NCBI GenBank assembly: GCA_021792365.1
Contig: JAJYUT010000004.1
Span: 472,187 to 536,186, forward strand
Length of the DNA stretch: 64,000 bases
DNA from: Pseudomonadota bacterium
GTDB lineage: Bacteria > Pseudomonadota > Alphaproteobacteria > Dongiales > Dongiaceae
Direction of reading: 5' to 3'
Shown: piece by piece, positions 28,347 through 36,978 of the stretch
Position numbering within the stretch: the stretch's first letter is position 1
How the letters are laid out: every line of letters begins with the position of its first letter
Notes under the pieces: generated by a model
Seen by the model: only the letters and a program-made list of their open reading frames with translations
What the model was told of the DNA's origin: nothing
Database searches by the model: none
Position numbers and translations under genes: made by a program

Positions 28347-28460
28347 GTATAGTGCTCGTGGTTTGGGATAGAATCTCATCATTTAGCACAAACGGGGAAA
28401 AAATGGGACAAATTTTCAAGTTGGACGGTGTATGGTCCCGTTCGTTGGATGGAGAAGAAC

Positions 28461-28727
28461 ATGCCGTTCCTGGACCGCGTCTTCCTGGCTCACCCGCGCA
28501 CGGTGGGTGAAAGCTATCTGGAGCACGGCACCTTTGCGCTCCGGATTGCCGCGCGCCTGCTGATGGCGGGGATGGCGGCCCTGCTTCATGCGATCGTGCC
28601 GTGCCTGTGCGAGACCACGGCATCGCGCATCATCCTGGCGATGAACGCGGAGATCGTCGCCCGCCGCGCCAAGGCGAACCAGGCGCAAGGGGCGGCGCCG
28701 GTCTTCGGATTCGCCGAATACATCTGA
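28461..28727 (+). CDS. DUF6356 family small protein
   Basis: 88 residues starting MPFLDRVFLAHPRTVGE, the recognisable N-terminus of this alphaproteobacterial family, followed by an amphipathic/hydrophobic stretch (ARLLMAGMAALLHAIVP) containing a conserved Cys-Leu-Cys just after it. Likely membrane-associated; no known function. In-frame starts exist at 28428 and 28449, but GGAGAAG at 28451 and family alignment favour 28461. Confidence 0.75.
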   Translation: MPFLDRVFLAHPRTVGESYLEHGTFALRIAARLLMAGMAALLHAIVPCLCETTASRIILAMNAEIVARRAKANQAQGAAPVFGFAEYI

Positions 28728-28826
28728 GCCGCGCCCATCCGGGCCACCCTCTGCCGGCGTTTACTATTAGTTAGCCGAGTGTCGCCTATCCAAAGTCATA
28801 AGAACGGCTTTGGACGGGGACCTTCC

Positions 28827-30878
28827 ATGATGGCGAATTTGAAGTTGCGCGCCCGGCTGATCCTGTCCGGGACGGCCATCCTGTTGACCGGATTTGCCGC
28901 CGCCGGCGGCTTTGCCGTCTGGGACTCGTTCGAACAGGCGACGGAAGAAGCGCGGCGCACGGTGACGGCGGTGGCCGAGGGAACGGCCCAGCAGGTCATC
29001 AACTTCATCCAGCCCGCGATCGACACGGCGGAGACCACCGCGCGGGTGGTCGAGGGCGCCCGCAAGGCGGGCGTGCCGCGCACCGCCTTGGCCGATATCG
29101 GCAGTTCGGTTGCGGCTGCAAACAAAAGGTTTGTCGGGATCACCATCGCCTTCGAGCCGAACGGCTATGACGGGCGGGATGCCGAATTCGTCGGCCAGGC
29201 GCCCTATCATGACGCGACCGGCCGCTACGTGCCCTATTACTTCAACAAGGCGGACGGAACGGTCGGGATCGAATCGCTGATCATGACCGCCGAGGGGGGC
29301 ATCGAGGGCTGGTATCTGACGCCGCTCAAGAACAACCGCACCACCCTGGTGCCGCCCTACATCTATCCGGTCGAGGGCAAGGACGTCCTGATGTCCACCG
29401 TCAGCGTGCCGATCATGGCCGATGGCAAAGGCATAGGCATCGCCACCGCCGACTTCGATATGACCAAGCTGCAAGAGACGCTGGCGCAGATCAGGCCGCT
29501 GGGCTCCGGCGAGGTGATGCTGGTTTCCGATGCCGGCACCTGGAGCGCGACCGGCGATCCCAAGGCGCTCGGCCAGCCAGTCGCCGATACCGATCCCGTC
29601 AAGGCGTGGCTCGGCAGGGACCAGATGGTCCAGGGCGACGCGAACGGCTATGCGTATTTCGTGATGCCGGTCCAGTTCCGCGGTCCGGCCGAGATCTGGC
29701 GCGTCGTCATCCGCGTGCCGGAGAGCGCGATCATCGGCGGGGCCGTCGACACGGCGATCATGATCGGCGCCGTCATCGTCGGCGTGCTGCTGGCCGGCGT
29801 GGCCCTGTTCTGGTGGCTCGGCAACGCGATCGCGAAGCCGGTGGTGCGCGTCTCGGCGGCCACCGACGCGATCGCGGCGGGCGACCTGGAAGGCGCGGTC
29901 CCGGGCACCGAGCGCGCGGACGAGCTGGGCGACCTGGCGCGCGCCATCGGCGTGCTGCGCGATGGCCAGAAGGAGCGCCGCCGCCTCGCGAAGGAGCAGG
30001 AGGAAAGCAAGCGTGCGGCCGAGGAGGAGCGCCGGCGCACCATGATCGGCCTGGCCGAGAAGCTGGATGCGACCGTCACGCGCGTGCTGGGCACGGTCGA
30101 GATGTCGGTGAAGGGCCTCCAGGAGGACGCCCAGGCAATGAGCCGCATCGCGAGCGAAAGCTCCAGGCAGGTCGTCGCCGTGTCGTCAGCGACGCAACAG
30201 GCTTCCGCCAACGTCCAGACCGTCGCCGCGGCGTCGGAGGAACTGTCGGCCTCCATCGCCGAGATCAGCGGCCAGGTCACGAAGAGCTCCTCGGTTGCCC
30301 GCGAAGCCGTGGGCGACATCGGGCAGGCGAACGACACGATGAGCAGCCTCGTCACCTCATCCGAGAGGATCGGCGACGTGATCAGGCTCATCAATGACAT
30401 CGCCGAGCAGACCAACCTGCTGGCGCTCAATGCCACGATCGAAGCGGCGCGCGCCGGCGAGGCGGGCAAGGGCTTCGCGGTCGTCGCCTCGGAGGTGAAG
30501 AACCTCGCCAACCAGACCTCGAAAGCGACGGAGGAGATCACCGGGCAGATCTCCGCCATGCGCAATGCGACCGAGGAGGTAGCCAAGGCGATGGAGAACG
30601 TCACGCATACGATCCGGCAGATCGACGAGATCTCCGGCTCGATTGCGGCGGCGGTCGAGCAGCAATCCGCCGCCACGCGCGAGATCTCCGGCAACGCGCA
30701 GCAGGCCGCGCGCGGCACGCAGGACGTCAGCGACAATGTCACCGGGGTGGCTGACGCCGCGAGCCAGACCGGCGAGTCGGCACAGCGCGTGCTGGACGCG
30801 ACGGAAACGCTGGCGCAGGAGACGTCGGCCCTCGCCCGGGAGGTTGAGACCTTCATCGCTCAGGTGCGGAGCGCCTGA
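28827..30878 (+). CDS. Methyl-accepting chemotaxis protein with dCache-type sensor domain
   Basis: 683 residues: first membrane helix at about 12-32, a periplasmic double-Cache-like sensor (about 35-305; [12 protein letters not shown] and a following PYIYP segment are Cache-type), second helix at about 310-336, HAMP (about 337-390), then the signalling domain with the conserved hairpin tip ([20 protein letters not shown] at 530-549). Inner-membrane chemoreceptor coupling to CheA/CheW; no che genes lie nearby. An ATG one codon later is also possible. The ligand may be a small organic acid or amino acid, as for many Cache domains. Confidence 0.92.
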   Translation: MMANLKLRARLILSGTAILLTGFAAAGGFAVWDSFEQATEEARRTVTAVAEGTAQQVINFIQPAIDTAETTARVVEGARKAGVPRTALADIGSSVAAANKRFVGITIAFEPNGYDGRDAEFVGQAPYHDATGRYVPYYFNKADGTVGIESLIMTAEGGIEGWYLTPLKNNRTTLVPPYIYPVEGKDVLMSTVSVPIMADGKGIGIATADFDMTKLQETLAQIRPLGSGEVMLVSDAGTWSATGDPKALGQPVADTDPVKAWLGRDQMVQGDANGYAYFVMPVQFRGPAEIWRVVIRVPESAIIGGAVDTAIMIGAVIVGVLLAGVALFWWLGNAIAKPVVRVSAATDAIAAGDLEGAVPGTERADELGDLARAIGVLRDGQKERRRLAKEQEESKRAAEEERRRTMIGLAEKLDATVTRVLGTVEMSVKGLQEDAQAMSRIASESSRQVVAVSSATQQASANVQTVAAASEELSASIAEISGQVTKSSSVAREAVGDIGQANDTMSSLVTSSERIGDVIRLINDIAEQTNLLALNATIEAARAGEAGKGFAVVASEVKNLANQTSKATEEITGQISAMRNATEEVAKAMENVTHTIRQIDEISGSIAAAVEQQSAATREISGNAQQAARGTQDVSDNVTGVADAASQTGESAQRVLDATETLAQETSALAREVETFIAQVRSA

Positions 30879-31054
30879 TCCGGGGGCGCCTGGCCGCGGG
30901 CACGCGGCAAGGAATCGTAAACCATATTCCCGTTAGGATTGCGGCGCGCATGCGCTCTAGGGGCGCCAGAATATGTGCGTTTCGGTCGAGTCTTGGGCTG
31001 GAAAGTATCAGCGTCTGCGTGTAGACGTTTTTCCTGGGGGGCCAGGTTCTGCCA

Positions 31055-31966
31055 GTGAATATGCCGATGCCGGACAAGTTGTTGCTCATCAACGCCTCGA
31101 TCGCGAATCGGGCGGTGTTCAAGATCACTTTCAAGGGACGCCGTGACATCCAGGCCGCGCGTGACGCGGGCGAGGCGATGCGCTTCGCCGACCGCACGCC
31201 GCCCGACCTGATCGCTCTGGATATCGGCGATGACCAGGACGCCGGGATCGTGCACGGCATGATCAGGCACTTCCGCAACGCCCCGGTGACGCGGAGCACG
31301 CCCATCGTGCTGCTCGCCGGGGCGGCGCAGGAATCGATCGCGATCCGCGGCCTCGCGCTGGGTGCGGTCGACTTCATCGTGAAACCGCTCAGTCCGCTGG
31401 TCCTGGCCGCGCGCGTCCAGCGCCACCTCGACCTCAAGCAGGAGCGCGATTCCCTGGCGCATCATTCCGGCATCGATCAGGTCAGCGGCGTCGCCAGCCT
31501 GTCGCACTTTGACGCCCATGCCGATCGCGAATGGCGCCGGGCGCTGCGGCACCACGGCAAGGTCTCGGTCGCGGTGATCGATATCGACAATTTCCGCACC
31601 TACAACGAACAGCACGGCTACATCGCCGGCGATGAGGTGCTGCGGCAGTTGGCTGGCGCGCTGGCGGACGAGATCCGCCGTCCGTCCGACCTGCTGGCGC
31701 GCTATCACGGCGACCAGTTCGTTGCCCTGCTGCCCGAAACCGACGGCACCGGCGCGGTCCACGTCGCCGACCGGCTGCTGACGCGGGTGCGCAATCTGCG
31801 CCTGCCTTTTGCCGACAACAATGGCGGCCATGTGACGGTGTCGATCGGCCTTGCCACATTGGAGCCGAAGTCGCGCGATGGGCTGCCGGAATTCCTCAGC
31901 CTCGCCGCCGATGCGCTGTCCGGAGCCAAGCAAGGCGGCCGCAATCAGCTTAAGACGCTGCCCTAG
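31055..31966 (+). CDS. Receiver-GGDEF protein with degenerate active sites (PleD-like)
   Basis: 303 residues: a response-regulator receiver-like domain (about 7-125; candidate phospho-Asp in DLIALDIGDD, and the conserved Lys in VDFIVKPLSP) followed by a GGDEF domain. The receiver lacks the N-terminal acidic pair (LLLINASIANR replaces the usual DD). The catalytic GG(D/E)EF motif reads HGDQF (218-222), so cyclase activity is doubtful, yet the inhibitory-site RxxD is kept exactly five residues upstream (R209-D212). It may therefore bind c-di-GMP rather than make it. GTG 31055 or ATG 31061/31067 are possible starts. Confidence 0.8.
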   Translation: MNMPMPDKLLLINASIANRAVFKITFKGRRDIQAARDAGEAMRFADRTPPDLIALDIGDDQDAGIVHGMIRHFRNAPVTRSTPIVLLAGAAQESIAIRGLALGAVDFIVKPLSPLVLAARVQRHLDLKQERDSLAHHSGIDQVSGVASLSHFDAHADREWRRALRHHGKVSVAVIDIDNFRTYNEQHGYIAGDEVLRQLAGALADEIRRPSDLLARYHGDQFVALLPETDGTGAVHVADRLLTRVRNLRLPFADNNGGHVTVSIGLATLEPKSRDGLPEFLSLAADALSGAKQGGRNQLKTLP

Positions 31967-32048
31967 AAGTCACAGCTAATTCGGTCGCGAGGGCTGCCGG
32001 AATTGGCTAGGGTCCGCCCCGTGCCCGCCCACGACTCGGAACTCCTGA

Positions 32049-32849
32049 ATGCAAGAGCTCGGTCCGCTGATCAAAGCCGCAATCCTCGGCATCGTCGAAG
32101 GCCTCACCGAATTCCTGCCGATCTCCAGCACCGGGCACCTGATCCTCGCCGGGGAACTGCTCGGCTTCAACGACGAGAAGGGCAAGGCCTTCCTGATCAT
32201 GATCCAGACCGGCGCGATGCTGGCTGTGATGTGGCAGTACCGCGCCAGGTTCTGGGGGCTGACGACCGGCCTGTTCACGCGGCGCGAGGATCAGATCTTC
32301 ATCGGCAAGCTGTTCGTCGCCTTCCTTCCAGCCGCGATCGTCGGGTTGCTGTTCGGCGGCCTGATCAAGGCGCATCTGTTCGGGTCGGTGCCGGTCGCGC
32401 TTGCGCTGATCGCCGGCGCCTTCGTCATCCTCGCGGTGGAGCGCTTCTACAAGAGCTGGCGGGTGGAAAGCGTCGATGCCATGACCTGGCGCGATGCCTT
32501 CCTGGTGGGCGTGGCGCAGTGCTTCGCGCTCATTCCCGGCGTGTCTCGCGCGGGCGCCACCATCATCGGGGGCATGCTGTGCGGCCTGTCCCGCAAGGCG
32601 GCGACCGAGTTCTCGTTCTTCCTGGCGGTCCCGACACTGATCGCCGCCGGCGGCTATGACCTTGCCAAGCTCGGCGGCGAGTTCTCCATCGCCGATCTCG
32701 AGATCCTGGCGGTCGGGCTGGTCGTCTCCTTCATCTCGGCGCTGATCTGCATCCGGTGGCTGCTGCGCTACGTGGCGAGCCACACCTTCAACGTGTTCGC
32801 CTGGTACCGCATCGTGCTGGGCGCGATCATCCTGATCGTGATGTGGTAG
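32049..32849 (+). CDS. uppP: Undecaprenyl-diphosphatase (UppP/BacA)
   Basis: 266 residues with about eight membrane helices. The two catalytic signatures are intact: EGLTEFLPISSTGH at residues 17-30 and PGVSRAGATI in the second half. It dephosphorylates undecaprenyl diphosphate at the membrane to recycle the lipid carrier for peptidoglycan; overproduction gives bacitracin resistance. It is a single gene whose 3' side converges on rpsU, with a shared hairpin between them. Confidence 0.95.
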   Translation: MQELGPLIKAAILGIVEGLTEFLPISSTGHLILAGELLGFNDEKGKAFLIMIQTGAMLAVMWQYRARFWGLTTGLFTRREDQIFIGKLFVAFLPAAIVGLLFGGLIKAHLFGSVPVALALIAGAFVILAVERFYKSWRVESVDAMTWRDAFLVGVAQCFALIPGVSRAGATIIGGMLCGLSRKAATEFSFFLAVPTLIAAGGYDLAKLGGEFSIADLEILAVGLVVSFISALICIRWLLRYVASHTFNVFAWYRIVLGAIILIVMW

Positions 32850-32860
32850 CCTAAAACAGA

Positions 32861-32884
32861 TCGGGGCCGGCAAGCCGACCCCGA
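32861..32884 (-). terminator. Bidirectional hairpin between uppP and rpsU
   Basis: TCGGGGCCGGC (32861-32871) and GCCGACCCCGA (32874-32884) form an 11-bp stem with one mismatch. On the minus strand it is followed by CTGTTTT, so it is a reasonable intrinsic terminator for rpsU and may also end uppP. Confidence 0.6.
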
Positions 32885-32910
32885 CGAACGTTATCGATCT
32901 CGCGCTGAGG

Positions 32911-33114
32911 CTAGTAGCCTTCGCGCTCCAGGCGCTTGCGCAGCAACTTCCGGTGACGCCGCACAGCTTCCGCCTTTTCCCGTGCCTTGCGCTCGGAGGG
33001 CTTCTCGTAGTTCCGGCGCATCTTCATTTCGCGGAAAATACCCTCGCGCTGCATCTTCTTCTTCAGCGCGCGCAGGGCCTGGTCGACATTGTTGTCACGG
33101 ACGAGGACTTGCAC
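32911..33114 (-). CDS. rpsU: 30S ribosomal protein S21
   Basis: 67 residues from the GTG at 33114 ([20 protein letters not shown]), which is the standard S21 N-terminus and length. The basic C-terminal tail ([19 protein letters not shown]) is intact. S21 sits on the 30S subunit platform and helps initiation. An AGGAG site lies 11 nt upstream. An in-frame ATG at 33141 would add nine residues. A terminator-like hairpin is found in the leader. Confidence 0.92.
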   Translation of the reverse strand: MQVLVRDNNVDQALRALKKKMQREGIFREMKMRRNYEKPSERKAREKAEAVRRHRKLLRKRLEREGY

Positions 33115-33174
33115 GGTTGACTCAGCTCCTATCTCTGTCATCGGCCAATCCCGCGATCGGCCGGTTGAAACCGC

Positions 33175-33204
33175 AAAAAAACATCGGGCGACGAAAGCCG
33201 CCCG
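33175..33204 (-). terminator. Terminator-like hairpin with T7 tract in the rpsU leader
   Basis: On the minus strand CGGGCG (33204-33199) pairs with CGCCCG (33190-33185) around an 8-nt loop; three bases later comes a run of seven T (33181-33175). It lies 60 nt upstream of the rpsU start and no other minus-strand gene precedes it, so it is a candidate attenuator rather than the end of a neighbour. Confidence 0.5.
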
Positions 33205-33314
33205 TTGATTGGCGGGGTGTGTAGCACAGGCCGGTGCGGTTGTGAAGGCCTCACGGGACTTTCGATGGCAGCGATTCTGCCCCATATTTCAAGGGGAAAG
33301 GGAGAAATCGGCAG

Positions 33315-33866
33315 ATGGCCATCCTGAAGATTGCGCGCATGGGACACCCGGTCCTGAAGGTCCGGGCCGAGCCGGTATCCGATCCGAAATCCCATGAAAT
33401 TCAACAGCTTGTCCGGGACATGATGGAGACCCTGGAGGATGTCGGCGGGATCGGCTTGGCGGCGCCCCAGGTCCATGTCTCCCAGCGGGTGGTGATCTTC
33501 TTCGTCCCGGGGGAGCGGCGCGCCGCTGGAGGGGAACCGGCGGAGGACATCCCCCTGACCGTGCTCATCAACCCGGAGATCGAACCACTGTCGGAGGAGA
33601 AAGCGTCGGGGGTCGAGGCGTGCCTGTCGGTTCCGGGCCTTGCAGGATCGGTGCCGCGCTACACCCATATCCGCTACCGTGCGCTGGACCTCCAGGGCCG
33701 CATGTTCGAGCGGGAGGCCAGGGGCTATCATGCGCGGGTGGTGCAGCATGAGTGCGATCACCTGGACGGCATCCTCTATCCGATGCGGATGACGGATCTC
33801 TCCCACCTCGCGTTTGTCGAGGAATTGCGCCGGTTCGGCGACGGCCAGCAGATCGAGGAGGACTAG
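33315..33866 (+). CDS. def: Peptide deformylase
   Basis: 183 residues with the three PDF motifs: GIGLAAPQ at 45-52, EACLSVPG at 101-108 (Cys103 is a metal ligand; the usual Gly is Ala) and QHECDHLDG at 144-152 (His145, His149 ligands, Glu146 catalytic). It removes the N-formyl group from nascent proteins. There is no fmt gene alongside and motif II is altered, which suggests a second, paralogous deformylase rather than the main def-fmt copy. COQ9 gene follows after 3 nt. Confidence 0.92.
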   Translation: MAILKIARMGHPVLKVRAEPVSDPKSHEIQQLVRDMMETLEDVGGIGLAAPQVHVSQRVVIFFVPGERRAAGGEPAEDIPLTVLINPEIEPLSEEKASGVEACLSVPGLAGSVPRYTHIRYRALDLQGRMFEREARGYHARVVQHECDHLDGILYPMRMTDLSHLAFVEELRRFGDGQQIEED

Positions 33867-33869
33867 GCC

Positions 33870-34538
33870 ATGACCTATGACCGCGACGCCGACCGGCTCG
33901 CGCTGCTGGAGGCGACCCTCTCGCACGCGGCCTTCGACGGCTGGTCGCAGAAGGCGTTCGACATGGGCGCAAAGGATGCCGGGATTCCCGCTGATCGCGC
34001 GCTCAATGCGTTTCCCGGCGGCATGGCCGAGCTGCTCGCCTTCTACCATGAGGTCGAGGACCGCCACATGCTGGAGGCGATGGCGCGCGCCAATGTCTCG
34101 GACATGCGCGTGCGCGACCGCATCGCCTTCGCCGTGAAGGCGCGGCTGCAGCGGAACATGCGGCATCGCGAGGCGATCAAGTCGGCGTGCAGCTTTCTCG
34201 CCATGCCGCACAACGCGGCGCTGGCGTTACGCGTGCTCTATCGAACCGTGGATGCGATGTGGTACGGCGCGGGCGACACGGCGACCGATTTCAATTTCTA
34301 CACCAAGCGCGCGCTGCTCGCCGGGGTCTATTCCTCGACCGTGCTCTACTGGCTGAACGACAAGTCGACGGGCGCGGCGGACACCTGGGCCTTCCTCGAT
34401 CGCCGCATCGAGGAGGTCATGCAGGTGCCGAAGGTGATAGGCAAGTTCGGCGGCATGGCCAGCCGGTTCCCGAATCCGTTCCGCGTCGCGCAGCGCATGC
34501 GCCCACGTGGGTTCCGCGCCAGGTCAGCGCGCGGCTGA
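33870..34538 (+). CDS. COQ9 family protein (ubiquinone biosynthesis)
   Basis: 222 residues with the TetR-like helical COQ9 fold; recognisable stretches are FDGWSQKAF near residue 20, the AFPGG motif, and YRTVDAMWYGAGDTATDFNFYTKR-like core where the W-Y-GD-TDFN-Y-KR pattern is diagnostic. Mitochondrial COQ9 binds lipids and delivers substrate to COQ7; alphaproteobacterial homologues are thought to act in ubiquinone synthesis. Coupled to the deformylase gene upstream and the DCC gene 7 nt downstream. Confidence 0.88.
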   Translation: MTYDRDADRLALLEATLSHAAFDGWSQKAFDMGAKDAGIPADRALNAFPGGMAELLAFYHEVEDRHMLEAMARANVSDMRVRDRIAFAVKARLQRNMRHREAIKSACSFLAMPHNAALALRVLYRTVDAMWYGAGDTATDFNFYTKRALLAGVYSSTVLYWLNDKSTGAADTWAFLDRRIEEVMQVPKVIGKFGGMASRFPNPFRVAQRMRPRGFRARSARG

Positions 34539-34545
34539 TCGCGCG

Positions 34546-35019
34546 ATGGAGGGCGCCACGCTGACGGAAGGCAAAGCGGGAACCGGCCGGGTCGGCTTCG
34601 ATCCCATCCTGACCGGCCTATCGCACGGCCATCCGGTGATGGTCTATGACGGCGCATGCAATCTCTGCAACGGCTGGGTGCGCTTCGCCCTGAAGCGCGA
34701 TCGCAAGGAGCGCTTGAAGTTCCTCGCCGCGCAATCGCGGCGGGGCCAGGAATTCCTGAAGCGCAACCGCCTGCCCGCGGACGATTTCGACAGCTTCTAT
34801 CTGGTCGAGAACGCGGTCATCCTGCACAAGTCGCGCGGCTTCTTCGGCATGGTTCAGTATCTGCGCTGGCCCTGGCCATGGCTCGCGATGCTCTCGGTCC
34901 TGCCGACCGGCCCGCTCGACCGTCTCTATGACGTCATCGCCCGGAACCGCTATCGCTGGTTCGGCCGGCGGGATTTGTGCCTGGTCGCCGACCAGACGCG
35001 GGCGGAGCGTTTCCTGTAG
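34546..35019 (+). CDS. DCC family thiol-disulfide oxidoreductase-like protein (DUF393)
   Basis: 157 residues. The DUF393 signature YDGACNLCNGWVRF is at residues 34-47, containing a CxxC pair (Cys38, Cys41), followed by a thioredoxin-like region and the RYRWFGRRDLC end. The family name comes from the DxxCxxC motif; a redox role is assumed but unproved. ATG 34546 is used instead of a GTG at 34507 that would overlap coq9. Confidence 0.85.
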   Translation: MEGATLTEGKAGTGRVGFDPILTGLSHGHPVMVYDGACNLCNGWVRFALKRDRKERLKFLAAQSRRGQEFLKRNRLPADDFDSFYLVENAVILHKSRGFFGMVQYLRWPWPWLAMLSVLPTGPLDRLYDVIARNRYRWFGRRDLCLVADQTRAERFL

Positions 35020-35021
35020 CC

Positions 35022-35633
35022 TCAGACCATCAGATCGTACGGATGCTTCCATCCCGGCAGCGCGCTGATGTCGGCGAGCCAACGCTGGACGTGCGGCCAG
35101 GGCGCCAGGTTGATGCCGGCTTGGTCCGCCCAATAGAGATAGCCGCAGCAGGCGAGGTCGGCGACGGTCGGCATGTCGCCCAGCAGGAACTTGCGCTCCG
35201 CGAACTCGCCCTCCATGCGGTCGAGATCGGCGAGCGCGCGGGCGCGCAGCCAATCCAGCACCTCCGGCTTGGTGTCCGGCAGCCAGCGTCGGGCGAAGCG
35301 CAGGTTGGGGACGGAGATGCCGATGCGGTTCGCTTCCCAAAACAGCCATTCGCGCACCTGGTCGTGGTCGACCGCGTCGCGGCCGTAGAACTTGCCTGTG
35401 CGCTGCGCGAGATGGAGCAGGATGGCGTTCGACTGCACGTAGGGCTGTCCGCGGTCGACCAGCACCGGCACCTCGCCGTATTTGCTCACCTGCCGGAACT
35501 CGGCCGGGCGCCGGTCGCGCGGCAACTGGATATCGACGGGACGGTATTCGTGCGGCGTCTGGGTCAGGCTTAGCATCAGCCTGACCTTGTACGAATGGCC
35601 TGACTCGCGATTGCCGTAGAGGACGAATTCCAA
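35022..35633 (-). CDS. Glutathione S-transferase family protein
   Basis: 203 residues with a thioredoxin-like N-domain (EFVLYGNRESGHSYKVRLML; Ser in the first loop), the SNAIL motif (QSNAILLHLA) and a helical C-domain with the TVADLACCGYLYWA N-capping box. No ATG exists at the family N-terminus, so the TTG at 35633 is taken as start. It lies 35 nt after chaC and so sits in the mdeR-chaC-gst direction, giving a glutathione-related trio. Confidence 0.82.
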   Translation of the reverse strand: MEFVLYGNRESGHSYKVRLMLSLTQTPHEYRPVDIQLPRDRRPAEFRQVSKYGEVPVLVDRGQPYVQSNAILLHLAQRTGKFYGRDAVDHDQVREWLFWEANRIGISVPNLRFARRWLPDTKPEVLDWLRARALADLDRMEGEFAERKFLLGDMPTVADLACCGYLYWADQAGINLAPWPHVQRWLADISALPGWKHPYDLMV

Positions 35634-35668
35634 GGGGCACCTGTGCGGCGGAGCGCTCTCGCCCCATC

Positions 35669-36358
35669 CTAGCGCGGTTCGAAGGCCGCGTGCATCCGTT
35701 TCGCGACCAGTTCCTGCAGGCGCCACAGGAAAGGGTCGTGGATGCCAAGCTCCTCGCATTTGAGCACGGTTTCCAGCAGGTATTCCGCGCTGGCGCCTGC
35801 TTCGCCGCAGGCGCTCGCGATATGATCGGCGACGATCTCGTCGGGAATGCGGCCGGCGTAGCGCTCGCTCTCCTGGTTGACCACGAATGCCAGCGCGCGC
35901 ACCGGCCCTCGCATGCCGGTCAGCTTCACCCAGCGCGGGCGATAGCCGTTGCCGCCCATCTCGCGCCTCCAGACGGCGGCCACCTTTTCGCGCACGCCTG
36001 GCGCCGCGATGCGGTAGGCCACGCCGCGGCAAGCGCCGCCGCGATCGAGCGCCAGCATCAGCCCGGGGCGATGGCGCGAGCCGCGATAGCGCCATTGCCA
36101 GAGGCAGAAGCGCCGATGCCAGCCTTTGAGCAAAGCGGGTCGACTCTCGGTGAAGTCCAGCTCCGGCTTCCACATCAGCGAGCCGTAGCCGAACAGCCAC
36201 AGATCGCCTTCGTCATGCTCCAGGAGGATGCGATCCAGCCAGGCGGTGACTTCGCCGTCGCCGAGTTGCTTGTGCGCGCCAGGATCGTCCTTCACCGGAT
36301 CGGGGAAGCACGCCGCAATCATGTCCCGGGTGAGGGAAGGCCGGCGCGGAATTCTCAT
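35669..36358 (-). CDS. Glutathione-specific gamma-glutamylcyclotransferase, ChaC-like
   Basis: 229 residues with the ChaC motif LFGYGSLMWKP at residues 55-65 and the family pattern of Arg/Trp-rich strands (GWHRRFCLWQWRYRG). ChaC enzymes cleave glutathione to 5-oxoproline and Cys-Gly in the cytoplasm. Its ATG overlaps the stop of the Lrp-type regulator (ATGA), so glutathione breakdown is co-expressed with the regulator of the adjacent methionine-degradation genes. Confidence 0.88.
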   Translation of the reverse strand: MRIPRRPSLTRDMIAACFPDPVKDDPGAHKQLGDGEVTAWLDRILLEHDEGDLWLFGYGSLMWKPELDFTESRPALLKGWHRRFCLWQWRYRGSRHRPGLMLALDRGGACRGVAYRIAAPGVREKVAAVWRREMGGNGYRPRWVKLTGMRGPVRALAFVVNQESERYAGRIPDEIVADHIASACGEAGASAEYLLETVLKCEELGIHDPFLWRLQELVAKRMHAAFEPR

Positions 36359-36858
36359 GACCTGGCGCGGCGCGTTGGAGCCGGCCCCGGAGCGCGCCGC
36401 ATCTCCACCTCGCGCAGGGCGAAGGCCGTCTCCATGGAAGTGATATTGCCGACCGGGCGCAGCACGGTCTTCACGAACGCGTCATAGTCCTCGAGGTCGT
36501 CGACCAAAACACGAAGCATGTAGTCGCGCTGCCCGGTCATCAGGAAGCACTCCTGGACCTGCGGCGCCTGGCTGACGGCGCGTTCGAACTTCTCGATCGC
36601 GTCGTCGCTGTGGATGCCGAGCTTGATCTCGACGAGCGCCATCATCTTGCGCCCCAGCTTGCGGCGATCCACCTGCGCGGTGTAGCCGGTGATGTAGCCT
36701 TCCTCCTCCAGGCGGCGCCAGCGCCGGAGACAGGGCGATTGGGAGAGTCCGACCTCGTCCGACAACTCCGCCAGGGTGAGGCGGCAATTCCGCTGCAGCG
36801 CCGCCAGGATTCTCTGGTCCAGGGCGTCCAGGTCAGGATTGGCAGGATTTTGCGTCAC
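36355..36858 (-). CDS. mdeR: Lrp/AsnC family regulator of methionine catabolism, MdeR-like
   Basis: 167 residues from a GTG at 36858. Winged helix-turn-helix (LAELSDEVGLSQSPCLRRW, about residues 30-48) and RAM effector domain (QVQECFLMTGQRDYMLRV). It is divergent to a methionine gamma-lyase-like gene and a 2-oxobutyrate dehydrogenase E1-like gene, the same gene set as mdeR-mdeA-mdeB of Pseudomonas putida, where MdeR is an Lrp homologue. The 120-bp divergent region holds a palindrome likely to be its operator. C-terminal ~15 residues are Arg/Pro-rich. Confidence 0.82.
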   Translation of the reverse strand: MTQNPANPDLDALDQRILAALQRNCRLTLAELSDEVGLSQSPCLRRWRRLEEEGYITGYTAQVDRRKLGRKMMALVEIKLGIHSDDAIEKFERAVSQAPQVQECFLMTGQRDYMLRVLVDDLEDYDAFVKTVLRPVGNITSMETAFALREVEMRRAPGPAPTRRARS

Positions 36859-36870
36859 GCGGGGATTATT

Positions 36871-36883
36871 GGCAAAATTTGCC
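36871..36883. promoter_or_regulatory. Palindromic candidate operator between mdeR and mdeA
   Basis: GGCAAAATTTGCC is a 13-bp palindrome about one central A, 12 nt upstream of the mdeR start and 96 nt upstream of mdeA. AT-centred palindromes of this kind fit Lrp-family binding. A similar half-site (TTTTGCG) lies just inside mdeR at 36848-36854. Confidence 0.5.
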
Positions 36884-36978
36884 GCAAAGGTCAATCCGGG
36901 CGGCGTGTTAGGTGCCTCTTTGCGTCGACCCCAGCGTAACTTGGTTAACAGAGTCGCGCTCGATCCTGGAGACCACTG

